NCBI RefSeq assembly: GCF_004331465.1
Contig: NZ_SJKB01000002.1
Coordinates: 310,001-374,000 of the forward strand
Source: Kribbella pittospori
GTDB taxonomy: Bacteria; Actinomycetota; Actinomycetes; Propionibacteriales; Kribbellaceae
DNA: 64,000 nt
Direction: 5' to 3'
The first letter of the stretch is position 1. Each line of letters starts with the position of its first letter. Shown here in pieces: positions 26,007 to 36,516 of this stretch. Below the pieces are notes generated by a model that worked only from the letters and a program-made list of their open reading frames with translations, made no database searches and was not told the origin of the DNA. The position numbers and the translations under genes were made by a program.

Positions 26007-26726
26007 TCAGGCGAGAAAGGCGCGCAGCAAGGTGGCGGTGCCGGACAGGTGCTCCTGCATGGCCTGGCGGGCGGTCGATGCGTCGCCGGTCAGGATCGCC
26101 TCGACGATCGCCTCGTGCTGTTCGTTGGAGTGCCGCAGATTGCGTTCCAGCAAAGGGATCGCGTCGAGCAACTCGTTCAACCGCATCCGGACGTCCGCAG
26201 TCGCCGACGTCAGTGACGGCGAGCCGGAGACCTCCGCGATCGCTAGATGCAGTCGTGAGTCGAAGCGGCGGTAGTCGGACAACTTGGCGGCCGAAGTCTC
26301 CGCGAGACAACGCCGGAGGTGCTCCTGCTCTGCGTCGCTCAACGCGCGCGCCGCGGCCGCCTCCGCTGCTCCGGTCTCCAAGGCAGAGCGCAGTAGGAGG
26401 GCGTCCTCCAGCCCGTCGCCGAGTTCGCGGGCGAGCCGTTTGGCCGGCGTACGGCGGGGCTTCGGCAGCTGCGCGTTGACGAACGTGCCGCCGTACCGCC
26501 CGCGCCGGGACTCGACGTACCCGGCCTCGGTGAGCGCGTGGATCGCCTCCCGCAGGGTGACCCGGCTGACGTTCAGCCGGGCTGCCAGGTCGCGCTCGGA
26601 CGGGAGCCGGTCCCCAGGCACGACGACGCCGAGCTTGATTGCCTGCAGCAACCTCTCGACCGTCTCCTCGAACGGGTTGCCGGTCCGGACCGGCCGGAAC
26701 ACCGCGTCGTCTGCCTGGGCAACCAT
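26007..26726 (-). CDS. FadR/GntR-type regulator with FCD ligand domain
   Basis: 239 residues. N-terminal winged helix about residues 12-80: FEETVERLLQAIKLGVVVPG, then DRLPSERDLAARLNVSRVTL and REAIHALTEAGYVESRRGRYGG. The C-terminal FCD helical domain (about 90-230) contains likely metal-binding positions, for example DSRLHLAIAEVSG and SNEQHEAIVEAI. It is the last gene of the gamma-glutamyl catabolic operon, nine bases after the SDR gene, and probably represses it until an amine or a glutamylated intermediate is present. The start at 26726 is preferred over a GTG at 26732. Confidence 0.9.
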   Translation of the reverse strand: MVAQADDAVFRPVRTGNPFEETVERLLQAIKLGVVVPGDRLPSERDLAARLNVSRVTLREAIHALTEAGYVESRRGRYGGTFVNAQLPKPRRTPAKRLARELGDGLEDALLLRSALETGAAEAAAARALSDAEQEHLRRCLAETSAAKLSDYRRFDSRLHLAIAEVSGSPSLTSATADVRMRLNELLDAIPLLERNLRHSNEQHEAIVEAILTGDASTARQAMQEHLSGTATLLRAFLA

Positions 26727-26735
26727 GAGCACACC

Positions 26736-27512
26736 CTAGATCGGAGTGACGTAGGCGCCTGAGATTCCGCCGTCGACGAGGAACGTGTTGGCGGTGATGA
26801 ACGACGAGTCGTCACTGGCCAGGAAGGCGACCGCGGCCGCGATCTCCTCCGGCTCACCGAATCGGCCCATCGGCACGTGCACCAGCCGCCGTTGCGCCCG
26901 CTCCGGATCCTTCGCGAACAGCTCGGTCAGCAGCGGTGTGTTCACCGGCCCAGGGCAGAGCGCGTTGACGCGGATCCCCTGCCGCGCGAACTCGACCCCG
27001 AGCTCGCGGCTCATCGCGAGTACGCCGCCCTTCGACGCGGAGTACGAGATCTGCGATGTGGCCGCGCCCATGACGGCGACGAACGACGCGGTGTTGATGA
27101 TCGAGCCGCGGCCCTGCCGTTGCATATAGGGGATCGCGGCCTTGCAGCACAGGTACACCGAGGTCAGGTTGACCTCCTGCACCTTGCGCCACGCCTCCAG
27201 CCCGGTGTCCAGGATCGACGCGTCGTCGGGCGGCGAGATGCCCGCGTTGTTGAACGCGATGTCCACGCTGCCGTAGGTGTCGTAGGCCTGGCGGAACAGG
27301 TTCTCGACCGCGGCCTGATCGGTCACGTCAGTCGCCACGAACAGCCCGCCGACCTCGTCCGCAGCGGCCTTCCCGGCGGCTGCGTCGACGTCGCCGATCA
27401 CAACCTCAGCCCCTTCGGCGGCAAGGCGTCGTACCGTGGCCAGGCCGATCCCGCTCGCACCGCCGGTGACCACCGCAACCCGGCCCTGCAGCCGGTGGGC
27501 GTGTGAGTCCAT
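26736..27512 (-). CDS. Short-chain dehydrogenase/reductase
   Basis: 258 residues, classical SDR. NAD(P)-binding GGASGIG at residues 17-23, acidic GDVDAA after strand 2 suggesting NAD preference, NNAG near 90, catalytic tyrosine and lysine in ISYSASKGG near 155, and PGPVNTPL after it. It should oxidise or reduce an alcohol/carbonyl intermediate of the operon's pathway. Its ATG follows the ALDH stop codon with no gap (TGA then ATG), so translation is coupled. Substrate unknown. Confidence 0.92.
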   Translation of the reverse strand: MDSHAHRLQGRVAVVTGGASGIGLATVRRLAAEGAEVVIGDVDAAAGKAAADEVGGLFVATDVTDQAAVENLFRQAYDTYGSVDIAFNNAGISPPDDASILDTGLEAWRKVQEVNLTSVYLCCKAAIPYMQRQGRGSIINTASFVAVMGAATSQISYSASKGGVLAMSRELGVEFARQGIRVNALCPGPVNTPLLTELFAKDPERAQRRLVHVPMGRFGEPEEIAAAVAFLASDDSSFITANTFLVDGGISGAYVTPI

Positions 27513-28859
27513 TCAGTCCTCCGTGCTGATGAAGATGTTCTTGGTCTCGGTAAATGCGTCGAGCGCGTCCGGGCCGAGCTCACGTCCGAGCCCGGACTGC
27601 TTGTAGCCGCCGAACGGCGTGGAGTACCGCACCGACGAGTTCGAGTTGATCGACAGGTTGCCCGCCTCGACACCACGGCCGACCCGCAGCGCGCGGCCGG
27701 TGTCCCGCGTCCAGATCGAGCCGGACAGTCCGTACTCCGAATCGTTCGCGATCCGCAGCGCATCGGCCTCGTCCTCGAACGGGATCACCGCCACCACCGG
27801 CCCGAAGATCTCCTCCCGCACCGCCCGATCACTCGCGGGCGCAAGCACGGTCGGCGGGAACCAGAACCCAGGCCCGGTCGGCGCGGTCCCTTGGATCGCA
27901 GGATTGTCGATGTACGACGCCACCTGTTCGAGCTGAGCTCTGGAGATCAAAGGCCCCATCTCTGTCTCCGGATCACTGGGGTCGCCGACGCGGAATCCCT
28001 TCACCGCCGGCTCGAGCAGTTCCAGGAACCGGTCGTACGCCGACCGCTCGACCAGGATCCGCGATCGCGCGCAGCAGTCCTGGCCGGCGTTGTCGAACAC
28101 GCCGTACGGCGCCTGGGCCGCGGCCTTGTCCAGATCCGCATCCGCGAAGACGATGTTGGCCGATTTCCCGCCGAGTTCCAGCGTCACTTGCTTCACCTGG
28201 TCCGCGCAGCCGGCCATGATCTGCTTGCCGACCACGGTGGACCCGGTGAAGACCACCTTGCGAACGGCGGGATGCGTGACGAACCGTTGCCCGACCACCG
28301 TTCCCTTGCCCGGCACGACCTCGAAAACGCCCGGCGGCAGTCCCGCCTCGAGCGCGAGCTCACCGAGCCGGATCGCGGTCAGCGGAGTCAGCTCGGCCGG
28401 CTTCAGTACGACGGTGTTGCCGGCGGCCAATGCAGGAGCGAAACCCCAGCCGGCGATCGGCATCGGGAAGTTCCACGGCACGATCACGCCGACCACGCCG
28501 AGCGGTTCCTGGAAGGTGATATCGATGCCTCCGGCAACGGGAATCTGCTTGCCGAACAAGCGTTCCGGGGCTGCCGAGTAATAGGTCAGTACGTCTCGGA
28601 CGTTGCCGGCCTCCCAGCGAGCGTTGGCGATGGTGTGGCCGGCGTTCTCGACCTCCAGCGCGGCAAGGTTCTCCAGGTCCGCGTCCACCGCTTCGGCGAA
28701 GCGGCGCAGCAACCGGCCGCGATCCGCTGGGGCAACGTTTCGCCAAGTGTGGAAGGCCTCCGCGGCTCTGGCGATCGCCGCGTCCGCCTCCTGCTCGGTG
28801 GCCAGGGCGATCGTGCGGACCACCTTCTCGGTGGCCGGGTTGATCACGTCGTACGTCAT
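27513..28859 (-). CDS. NAD(P)-dependent aldehyde dehydrogenase
   Basis: 448 residues, slightly shorter than the usual 470-500 because the N-terminus is short (MTYDVINPATEKVV). Key motifs: VIVPWNFPM near 128, FTGSTVVGKQI near 205, the general base glutamate in LELGGKS near 229, the nucleophilic cysteine in NAGQDCCARS near 263 and EEIFGPVV near 350. It fits the PuuC-like role: oxidising a gamma-glutamyl-aminoaldehyde to the acid. The ATG at 28859 overlaps the stop of the hydrolase gene as ATGA; much longer upstream frames are antisense artefacts of that gene. Confidence 0.92.
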   Translation of the reverse strand: MTYDVINPATEKVVRTIALATEQEADAAIARAAEAFHTWRNVAPADRGRLLRRFAEAVDADLENLAALEVENAGHTIANARWEAGNVRDVLTYYSAAPERLFGKQIPVAGGIDITFQEPLGVVGVIVPWNFPMPIAGWGFAPALAAGNTVVLKPAELTPLTAIRLGELALEAGLPPGVFEVVPGKGTVVGQRFVTHPAVRKVVFTGSTVVGKQIMAGCADQVKQVTLELGGKSANIVFADADLDKAAAQAPYGVFDNAGQDCCARSRILVERSAYDRFLELLEPAVKGFRVGDPSDPETEMGPLISRAQLEQVASYIDNPAIQGTAPTGPGFWFPPTVLAPASDRAVREEIFGPVVAVIPFEDEADALRIANDSEYGLSGSIWTRDTGRALRVGRGVEAGNLSINSNSSVRYSTPFGGYKQSGLGRELGPDALDAFTETKNIFISTED

Positions 28860-29575
28860 GAACGGCTCCTCGCCGCTGCGATCAGGGCGGCGAACAGCCG
28901 CAGGTCGTCGAGGTTCTCTTCCGGGTGCGACTGCATTCCGAGGACGAAACTGTGGTCCGGCGCCTCGGCCGCTTCCACCGTTCCGTCGCCAGCTCGGGCC
29001 GTGACCGTCAGGCTCGGCGCCAGTAGGTCGATGGCCTGGTGGTGATAGCAGTGCACCCCGGTGCGCTCGCCCAGGATGCGGGCTGTGAGAGTGTCCGGCT
29101 CGACCTTGACCTCGGTGGCGCCGAACACCGCCGCCTCCGGTCGATGTGCCTCGTGGGCGACGACGTCCGGGAGATGCTGATGCAGCGTCCCGCCCAGCGT
29201 GACATTGAGCATTTGCAGGCCGCGACAGATCGCCAGCAGCGGCAGATCCCGGTCGAGTGCGCCCTGGATCAGGACACGCTCGTGCTCGTCCCGGCCCGGC
29301 CTGGTGCCGACCGTTTCCGGATGTGGCGTGGCGTCGTACGAGGCTGGGTCGACGTCGCAGCCACCGGAGACGATCAGGCCGTCGAGAACGTCGAGGACGC
29401 TCGGGTCGGTGCCGACCGGAGGCAACAGCAGCGGTACGCCTCCGGCCGCGACGACGCCGTCGAGGTAGGCGCGCGGGAGGAGGGCGGCTTCGCGCTGCCA
29501 GATCCCCCAAGCGGCCGGCTCCAGGTAGGTCGTGATGCCGATGCGGGGTCGTGATCTACAGGCGTTCGAAGCCAC
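28856..29575 (-). CDS. Class I glutamine-amidotransferase-like hydrolase (PuuD-like gamma-glutamyl hydrolase)
   Basis: 239 residues. The catalytic cysteine is C117 in LLAICRGLQMLNV; the histidine and glutamate are in MQSHPEEN near residue 215. GGCDVDPASY near 71 is typical of the peptidase C26 branch that includes PuuD, which hydrolyses gamma-glutamyl-GABA to glutamate and GABA. It starts with a GTG at 29575 that overlaps the end of the ligase gene by 20 bases and runs into the ALDH gene with ATGA. Together with the ligase this frames a gamma-glutamylation route: load an amine onto glutamate, oxidise it, release it. Confidence 0.9.
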   Translation of the reverse strand: MASNACRSRPRIGITTYLEPAAWGIWQREAALLPRAYLDGVVAAGGVPLLLPPVGTDPSVLDVLDGLIVSGGCDVDPASYDATPHPETVGTRPGRDEHERVLIQGALDRDLPLLAICRGLQMLNVTLGGTLHQHLPDVVAHEAHRPEAAVFGATEVKVEPDTLTARILGERTGVHCYHHQAIDLLAPSLTVTARAGDGTVEAAEAPDHSFVLGMQSHPEENLDDLRLFAALIAAARSRS

Positions 29576-30914
29576 GGATGCGCTCCCAGTCGGTGACGGC
29601 GGCGTCGTACGCGTCGAGCTCGACGCGGGCCGCGTTGGCGTAGTGGTCGACCATCTCCTCGCCGAACGCGTCGCGGGCGATCTTCGAACCGGTGAACAGC
29701 GCGGCCGCCTCGCGCAACGTGGCCGGCACGTGCTGCTTGTCGGAGTCGTACGCGTTGCCCTCCAGCAGGGGCTCGAGCTCGAGTTCGTTCTCGATGCCGT
29801 GCAGGCCGGCGGCGATGATCGCGGCGACGGCCAGGTACGGGTTCACGTCGCCGCCGGGGAGGCGGTTCTCCACCCGGAGCGAGTCGCCGCGGCCGACCAC
29901 GCGGAGCGAGCAGGTCCGGTTGTCCAGGCCCCAGGCGACCGCTGTCGGCGCGAAGCTGCCGCGGACGAAGCGCTTGTAGGAGTTGATGTTCGGCGCGAGC
30001 AGGTAGGTGAACTCGGACAGGCAGGCGAGCTGACCGGCGATGAACCGCTCCATCAACTCGGAGAACCCGTGCTCGCGATCACCCGCCAGAACGGCGTCGC
30101 CCGCGGTGGACCGCAGGCTCAGGTGGATGTGGCACGAGTTGCCCTCGCGTTCGTCGTACTTCGCCATGAACGTGAGGCTCTTGCCGTGTTTCGCGGCGAT
30201 CTCCTTCGCACCCGTCTTGTAGATCGAGTGGTTGTCGCAGGTGACGAGCGCCTCGTCGTACCGGAAGGCGATCTCGTGCTGTCCGAAGTTGCATTCGCCC
30301 TTGGCGGACTCGACGTACAGGCCGGCGCCGGTCATGCCGTTGCGGATGTCGCGCAGGAGCGGCTCGACCCGCGAGGTGCCGAGGAGGGAGTAGTCGACGT
30401 TGTACTGGTTGCCCGGGACGAGGTCGCGGTAGCGCTTGTCCCAGGCCGACTCGAAGGTGTCGTCGAAGACCATGAACTCGAGCTCGGTGCCGACGTACGC
30501 CTTGAGGCCCCTCGCGGCCAAGCGGTCGAGTTGTGCGCGGAGGACCTGGCGTGGTGACGCGACCACCGGGGTGCCGTCGAGCCATTGCACGTCGCAGAGG
30601 ACCATCGCTGTCCCCTCCTGCCACGGGACGAGCCTCAAGGTGTCCAGGTCGGGGGCCATCACCAGGTCGCCGTACCCGCGCTCCCAGGACGACATGGCGT
30701 ACCCGTCGACGGTATTCATGTCGACGTCGACCGCCAGCAGGTAGTTGCACCCCTCGGTCCCGTGCCTCAGCACTTCCTCCAGGAAGTACCGCGCGCCACA
30801 GCGCTTCCCCTGCAACCGCCCCTGCATGTCCGTGATCGCCACCAGCACCGTGTCGACCCGCCCGGACCCGACCAGATCCCGCAACTCCTGCACCCGAATC
30901 CTGCCAGCAGCCAC
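29556..30914 (-). CDS. Glutamine synthetase-like gamma-glutamyl-amine ligase
   Basis: 452 residues from a GTG at 30914 with GAGGAG five bases upstream; a GTG at 30920 lies too close to that site. Glutamine synthetase fold: N-terminal DTVLVAITDMQGRLQGKRC, the GTELEFMVFDD metal-binding strand near 145, KGECNFGQHEIAF near 205, HIHLSLRS near 264 and NINSYKRFVRGSFAPTAVAW near 310. The adenylylation tyrosine loop of housekeeping GlnA is absent. Such GS-like enzymes (PuuA, GlnA3, IpuC) attach glutamate to polyamines, ethanolamine or other amines. Its place at the head of an operon with a PuuD-like hydrolase and ALDH supports this; the amine cannot be named. Confidence 0.9.
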   Translation of the reverse strand: MAAGRIRVQELRDLVGSGRVDTVLVAITDMQGRLQGKRCGARYFLEEVLRHGTEGCNYLLAVDVDMNTVDGYAMSSWERGYGDLVMAPDLDTLRLVPWQEGTAMVLCDVQWLDGTPVVASPRQVLRAQLDRLAARGLKAYVGTELEFMVFDDTFESAWDKRYRDLVPGNQYNVDYSLLGTSRVEPLLRDIRNGMTGAGLYVESAKGECNFGQHEIAFRYDEALVTCDNHSIYKTGAKEIAAKHGKSLTFMAKYDEREGNSCHIHLSLRSTAGDAVLAGDREHGFSELMERFIAGQLACLSEFTYLLAPNINSYKRFVRGSFAPTAVAWGLDNRTCSLRVVGRGDSLRVENRLPGGDVNPYLAVAAIIAAGLHGIENELELEPLLEGNAYDSDKQHVPATLREAAALFTGSKIARDAFGEEMVDHYANAARVELDAYDAAVTDWERIRGFERL

Positions 30915-30933
30915 GTCCACTCCTCGGATCTAT

Positions 30934-30951
30934 TGGTCTGCCCCCAGTCCA
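30934..30951. promoter_or_regulatory. Candidate FadR operator upstream of the gamma-glutamyl operon
   Basis: TGGTCTG-CCCC-CAGTCCA is an inverted repeat with one mismatch, 20-37 bases upstream of the ligase GTG. Its size and T-GG/CC-A edges suit a GntR/FadR-type dimer, and the operon's last gene encodes such a regulator. Assignment by position and symmetry only. Confidence 0.4.
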
Positions 30952-31094
30952 TTGACTCAAAGCCCGGCCACCCCTGTCAATGTCGCGGCCTGGTGGTGCC
31001 GTGACACTTCGGGGTCTGGGCAGATGGCGGGGTGGTGCGGAAAATCGGGGGATTCGGCCGCACCGCCCAAGCGGCCCGATCCTGGAGGACCGCC

Positions 31095-32036
31095 ATGCGA
31101 TCTTTCCTTACCCGCCCCCCCGCCGTCGCCGTTCTGCTGGCCGGTACGGCGCTCGCGTTCAGCCCACTCGGAGGTCAGGCGACCGCGCAACTGCCGGTCG
31201 ACCAGGTCGGCAACCCGTGTCTCACCCCGGCCGACGGTCCCGCGGCCCGTGGTGGGTTCGGCGCCGACCACCGCGACCTGTCCGCGGCCGAGCAGCAGTC
31301 GATCGAGGCCAGGACGGCGCAGATCCTGAAGGCCAAGGCCGCCCGCGGCCTGGCGCCCCAGGCCGGGAAACTCGCCGCGGCGAGCGTTCCGGTCTACATC
31401 CACGTGATGCGCAGCAGCACCGGCGCCGGCGACGTCACGGCGACCCAGATCAACCAGCAGATCGCCGAACTGAACCAGGACTTCGCCGGCGGCGAGTCCT
31501 CCGCGGCCGCGAACACCGGCTTCACGTTCTATCTGGCCGGCACGGACCGGTTCAACAACAACACCTGGCACCGCGACGGCCAGAGCACGACGTACCGGTC
31601 ACAAACGCGCAAGGGTGGTAAGAACGCCCTGAACATCTGGCTGGTCGACTTCTCCTACCTCGGCATCGCGACGTTCCCGTGGGACTACCAGAGCAGTCCG
31701 ACGATCGACGGCATCCGGGTGCAGTACAGCTCCCTGCCCGGTGGTTCGGCGACGAACTTCAACCTCGGCAAGACCGCGTCGCACGAGGCGGGCCACTGGT
31801 TCGGGCTGTATCACACCTTCCAGGGTGGCTGCACGAGCACGAACGACTCGGTGTCCGACACGCCGGCTCAGAGCAGCGCCAGCAGCGGCTGCCCGACCGG
31901 CCGGAACTCCTGTTCGCTGCCCGGTCTGGACCCGATCCACAACTACATGGACTACTCCTACGACTCCTGCTACAACCAGTTCACTCCCGGCCAGAGCACC
32001 CGCATCAGCAACATGTGGACGGCGTACCGGGCGTGA
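31095..32036 (+). CDS. Secreted M43-family zinc metalloprotease
   Basis: 313 residues. Start ATG 31095 with TGGAGGA upstream; signal peptide MRSFLTRPPAVAVLLAGTAL and following residues, predicted cleavage near SPLGGQATA. Residues about 25-105 look like a prosegment. The metzincin zinc site HEAGHWFGLYH starts near residue 230 and a Met-turn candidate is in IHNYMDYSYDSC near 288. Several cysteines (GGCTSTNDS, SGCPTGRNSC, DSCYNQ) match the disulfide pattern of the pappalysin/ulilysin-like M43B family. It should digest proteins outside the cell. Confidence 0.92.
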   Translation: MRSFLTRPPAVAVLLAGTALAFSPLGGQATAQLPVDQVGNPCLTPADGPAARGGFGADHRDLSAAEQQSIEARTAQILKAKAARGLAPQAGKLAAASVPVYIHVMRSSTGAGDVTATQINQQIAELNQDFAGGESSAAANTGFTFYLAGTDRFNNNTWHRDGQSTTYRSQTRKGGKNALNIWLVDFSYLGIATFPWDYQSSPTIDGIRVQYSSLPGGSATNFNLGKTASHEAGHWFGLYHTFQGGCTSTNDSVSDTPAQSSASSGCPTGRNSCSLPGLDPIHNYMDYSYDSCYNQFTPGQSTRISNMWTAYRA

Positions 32037-32069
32037 CGCAGGGACCCCAAGCCGTCTAGAGTGCCGCCG

Positions 32070-33209
32070 ATGCGTTTGCTTCTGTCGGCCTGCGCAACCG
32101 CCGCACTGGTGGTCGCCGGACCTCTGACAGCGACCGCCGCCGGCCAGGGCCCACAAGGCCCGGTCGGCGGCGACCTGCTGACCGCGAAGCCGACGGTCGT
32201 CGCCGACGGGGCGGCACCGCCGGCTGTCCAGGCATCGGCGTACGTGGTGGCCGACGTCGACACCGGCGACGTCCTGGTCGCGAAGGCGCCGCACGCGAAG
32301 CTGCGGCCCGCCAGCACGCTGAAGACCCTCACCGCCCTGGTCCTGCTGCCGCGGCTGAAGAAGACCGATCCGGTCGTCGGCACGGACGCCGACGCGGGCA
32401 TCATCGGCAGCAAGGTCGGCGTCTATCCCGGACTGCGCTACACGGTCGACCTGCTGTTCCAGGGCATGTTCCTCGCCTCCGGGAACGACGCCGTTCACGC
32501 GCTGGCCGCCCACGACCAGGGCGGCATCCCGGCGACGATCCAACGGATGAACCAGAAGGCCAAGGAGATCGGCGCGCAGGACACCCACGTGACCGACCCG
32601 ACCGGTCTGGACGCGGACGGGCAGTTCTCCAGCGCGTACGACCTGGCACTGTTCGCGCAGGCAGGCTTGGCCCGGCCGGACTTCGCCAAGTACGCGGCGA
32701 CGAAGTACACGGCCTTTCCGAACGCAGGCAAGAGCGGCACGTACCAGGTCGCGAACCAGAACAAGCTGCTGTTCAGCTACGACGGCGCGCTGGGCGTCAA
32801 GACCGGCTACACGACGCTGGCCCGCAACACCTTCATCGGCGCGGCCCGCCGCAACGGCCATACGCTCGTGGTGACGCTGATGAACGCACCGCACGGCGTC
32901 ACCGAGGACGCGAGCAACCTGCTCACCTGGACGTTCAAGAACTACACCAAGCTCAACCCGGTGGGCACGCTGGTCAAGCCGGCCGCGGCGGTGCCGCCGA
33001 AGGCCGAGACCGGCACCACCGAGGGCAAGATCACCACCGGCACGACCAGTACGGCGCACCCGCCGCGCAGCCGGACCGTGCTCAACCCCGGCCAGGCGGT
33101 CCAGTCGATCGCGTTCCGCGTCCCAGCCTGGGTGTACGCCGCCCCACCCGTTCTACTGCTCGGGCTGTTCCTCAGACGCCCCAAGGCACTCCGCAGGCGA
33201 CGCCACTAG
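32070..33209 (+). CDS. D-alanyl-D-alanine carboxypeptidase, S11 family
   Basis: 379 residues from the ATG at 32070 (a GTG at 32061 is in frame). Signal peptide MRLLLSACATAALVVAG, cleaved near TATA. Active-site motifs: STLK with serine at residue 82, SGND near 138 and KTGYT near 249. C-terminal basic/hydrophobic segment VPAWVYAAPPVLLLGLFLRRPK acts as a membrane anchor, as in other penicillin-binding proteins of this type. It trims the terminal D-alanine of peptidoglycan stem peptides. TAGAGT at about 32055 resembles a -10 box close to the start, so the message could be leaderless. Its stop codon touches the stop of the next, convergent gene. Confidence 0.93.
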   Translation: MRLLLSACATAALVVAGPLTATAAGQGPQGPVGGDLLTAKPTVVADGAAPPAVQASAYVVADVDTGDVLVAKAPHAKLRPASTLKTLTALVLLPRLKKTDPVVGTDADAGIIGSKVGVYPGLRYTVDLLFQGMFLASGNDAVHALAAHDQGGIPATIQRMNQKAKEIGAQDTHVTDPTGLDADGQFSSAYDLALFAQAGLARPDFAKYAATKYTAFPNAGKSGTYQVANQNKLLFSYDGALGVKTGYTTLARNTFIGAARRNGHTLVVTLMNAPHGVTEDASNLLTWTFKNYTKLNPVGTLVKPAAAVPPKAETGTTEGKITTGTTSTAHPPRSRTVLNPGQAVQSIAFRVPAWVYAAPPVLLLGLFLRRPKALRRRRH

Positions 33210-34280
33210 CTAGCGGCGGAACGTACGGGCCGCTTTGGCGAGCTGACTCACCAGAGTCACCGCGGTGATACCCAGCACAGCCCCCGCGGCGACAGAGACC
33301 GTGTCCGCCTTCTTCTGAGGCACTGGCACCACCTTGTAGCGCTTCCCAGGCGGTCCGGGCAGCAGAGGCTCCTGCACGGACAGCTCAGGCGGCAGCGGCT
33401 CCTCCGCGATCCTCAGGCGGCCCTCATCGGTCGCTTCCCTGGCAGCGGCATCGAGGGTCGCTTCCTTCGTCCAGGCCGCGACGACCATCAAGGCCCGGGT
33501 CAGCAGGTAGATCCAGACCAGCAGCGCCAGCGGCAACGCCAGAGCGCCGTACGCCGCGTTGGCCCCGATGACGTGGGTTACGTAGAGGTTGCCGAGCTTC
33601 TGTGCGAGGTAGAACAGGACGCCGCCGGCCAGCGCCGCGATCAGGGCGACCTTGCGCGGCAGCATGATCCGCGGCAGCGCGGTCTGCAGGTAGAGGAACA
33701 GGATCGCACCGGCCGCGATGCCGACGACGACGCTGACCAGGTCGATGCCCCAGCTCGCCAGCCAGGACCCCTCCCAGTTGGCGGCGTCGACGATCCGCGC
33801 CGACAGCCCGGTCAGGATCGAGGACGCGCCGGTGCTGATCAGGCCGATCAGACCGAGGCCGACGAGCGCGGCGAGGTCCGCGAGCTTGCGCTGGACGAAG
33901 TTGCCGGGCTGGTCGTCCAGCTCGTGCATCGACCGGATCGACGCGCGCAGCGAGTCGATCCACAGCAGGCCGGTGAAGAGCAGCGAGACGGCGGAGATGA
34001 GCCCGATGGTGCCGGCGTTCGAGACCAGGCCGTCGACGTCGATCCGGTCGGCGATCCCGGGCAGGTTGTGGTCCAGCGTGTTCTTCAGTGCCTCGATCGC
34101 TCTGTCGCCGAGCAGCGAGCCGACGATCGCCGCCGCCAGTGTGATCAGCGGGAACAGCGACAGGAACGCGAAGAACGTCGTTGCCCCCGCCAACCGGTTG
34201 CCCCGGCGGTTGCCGAACCGCTGCCAGGCCCGCCAGACCTGCGTCCGGCTGAACCAGCGCCAGGCCTTCATGATGCCCAT
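33210..34280 (-). CDS. YihY/BrkB-family membrane protein
   Basis: 356 residues from an ATG at 34280 with AGGAGA upstream. Six transmembrane helices in the pattern of the YihY (BrkB) family: RGNRLAGATTFFAFLSLFPL near residue 25, then helices near 85, 130, 170, 205 and 240, with ANAAYGALALPLALLVWIYL near the end of the domain. The C-terminal 100 residues are cytoplasmic and end in one more hydrophobic stretch (VAAGAVLGITAVTLVSQL). Function not established; a transporter or envelope role is likely from family reports. Confidence 0.9.
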   Translation of the reverse strand: MGIMKAWRWFSRTQVWRAWQRFGNRRGNRLAGATTFFAFLSLFPLITLAAAIVGSLLGDRAIEALKNTLDHNLPGIADRIDVDGLVSNAGTIGLISAVSLLFTGLLWIDSLRASIRSMHELDDQPGNFVQRKLADLAALVGLGLIGLISTGASSILTGLSARIVDAANWEGSWLASWGIDLVSVVVGIAAGAILFLYLQTALPRIMLPRKVALIAALAGGVLFYLAQKLGNLYVTHVIGANAAYGALALPLALLVWIYLLTRALMVVAAWTKEATLDAAAREATDEGRLRIAEEPLPPELSVQEPLLPGPPGKRYKVVPVPQKKADTVSVAAGAVLGITAVTLVSQLAKAARTFRR

Positions 34281-34308
34281 GCTTCTCCTGTACCCCGGGA
34301 ACGGAGTC

Positions 34309-34821
34309 TCAGCCTGCCAGCGGGAACGACCGTTGCGGCCGCCACACGCCGTCGGCGCCGTGTTCGTACCGGCTGAAGGCGTCCACGTCGAAGGCACAGT
34401 CGTACTCCGCCAGGGCGTCGTACGCGCGGTCCAGTGCGTCCTTGTCCAGATCGTGCGCGACCGTGACGTGCGGGTGGTACGGGAACCGCAGGTCCACCTG
34501 CAGCGGCCCGGACCGGACCTGCGACTGCAGCACCTCGCAGGACGAGATGCCCTCGGCCAGCGGGACGAACACGACCGGGGAGATCGGCCGGAACGTCGCC
34601 GTACCGCGGAGCCGGATCCGGAAGCTCGGGAACCGGGCCGCGACCTCGAGCAGGTGGTCGTCGATCAGGGCGAGATCGGCCCCCTCCACCTCGGTCGGCG
34701 GCAGCAGGGTCACGTGGGTGGGGATCGACGCGGCCATCGGATCACCGAACTCGGCACGGAACTTCTGCAGCTCCGAACCGTACGGCTCCGCGATCGGGAT
34801 CGCGACACCGATCGTCGCCAT
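34309..34821 (-). CDS. 2'-5' RNA ligase-like phosphoesterase (2H family)
   Basis: 170 residues. Two HxT motifs of the 2H phosphoesterase superfamily are visible: PTHVTLLPP near residue 34 and YHPHVTVAHD near 115, on opposite sides of the active cleft. The length suits LigT-like cyclic phosphodiesterases, which open 2',3'-cyclic phosphate ends of RNA or small molecules. It lies between trpS and yihY on the same strand: 8 bases after trpS and 28 bases before yihY, suggesting one transcription unit. Confidence 0.85.
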   Translation of the reverse strand: MATIGVAIPIAEPYGSELQKFRAEFGDPMAASIPTHVTLLPPTEVEGADLALIDDHLLEVAARFPSFRIRLRGTATFRPISPVVFVPLAEGISSCEVLQSQVRSGPLQVDLRFPYHPHVTVAHDLDKDALDRAYDALAEYDCAFDVDAFSRYEHGADGVWRPQRSFPLAG

Positions 34822-34829
34822 CCGTGGCC

Positions 34830-36512
<1,683 letters not shown>

Positions 36513-36516
36513 CGCG

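Noticed and set aside
27513..29510. Single 665-residue ALDH fusion protein
   Set aside because: The first 215 residues are an out-of-frame reading of the hydrolase gene; the real ALDH starts at 28859 with an ATGA overlap.
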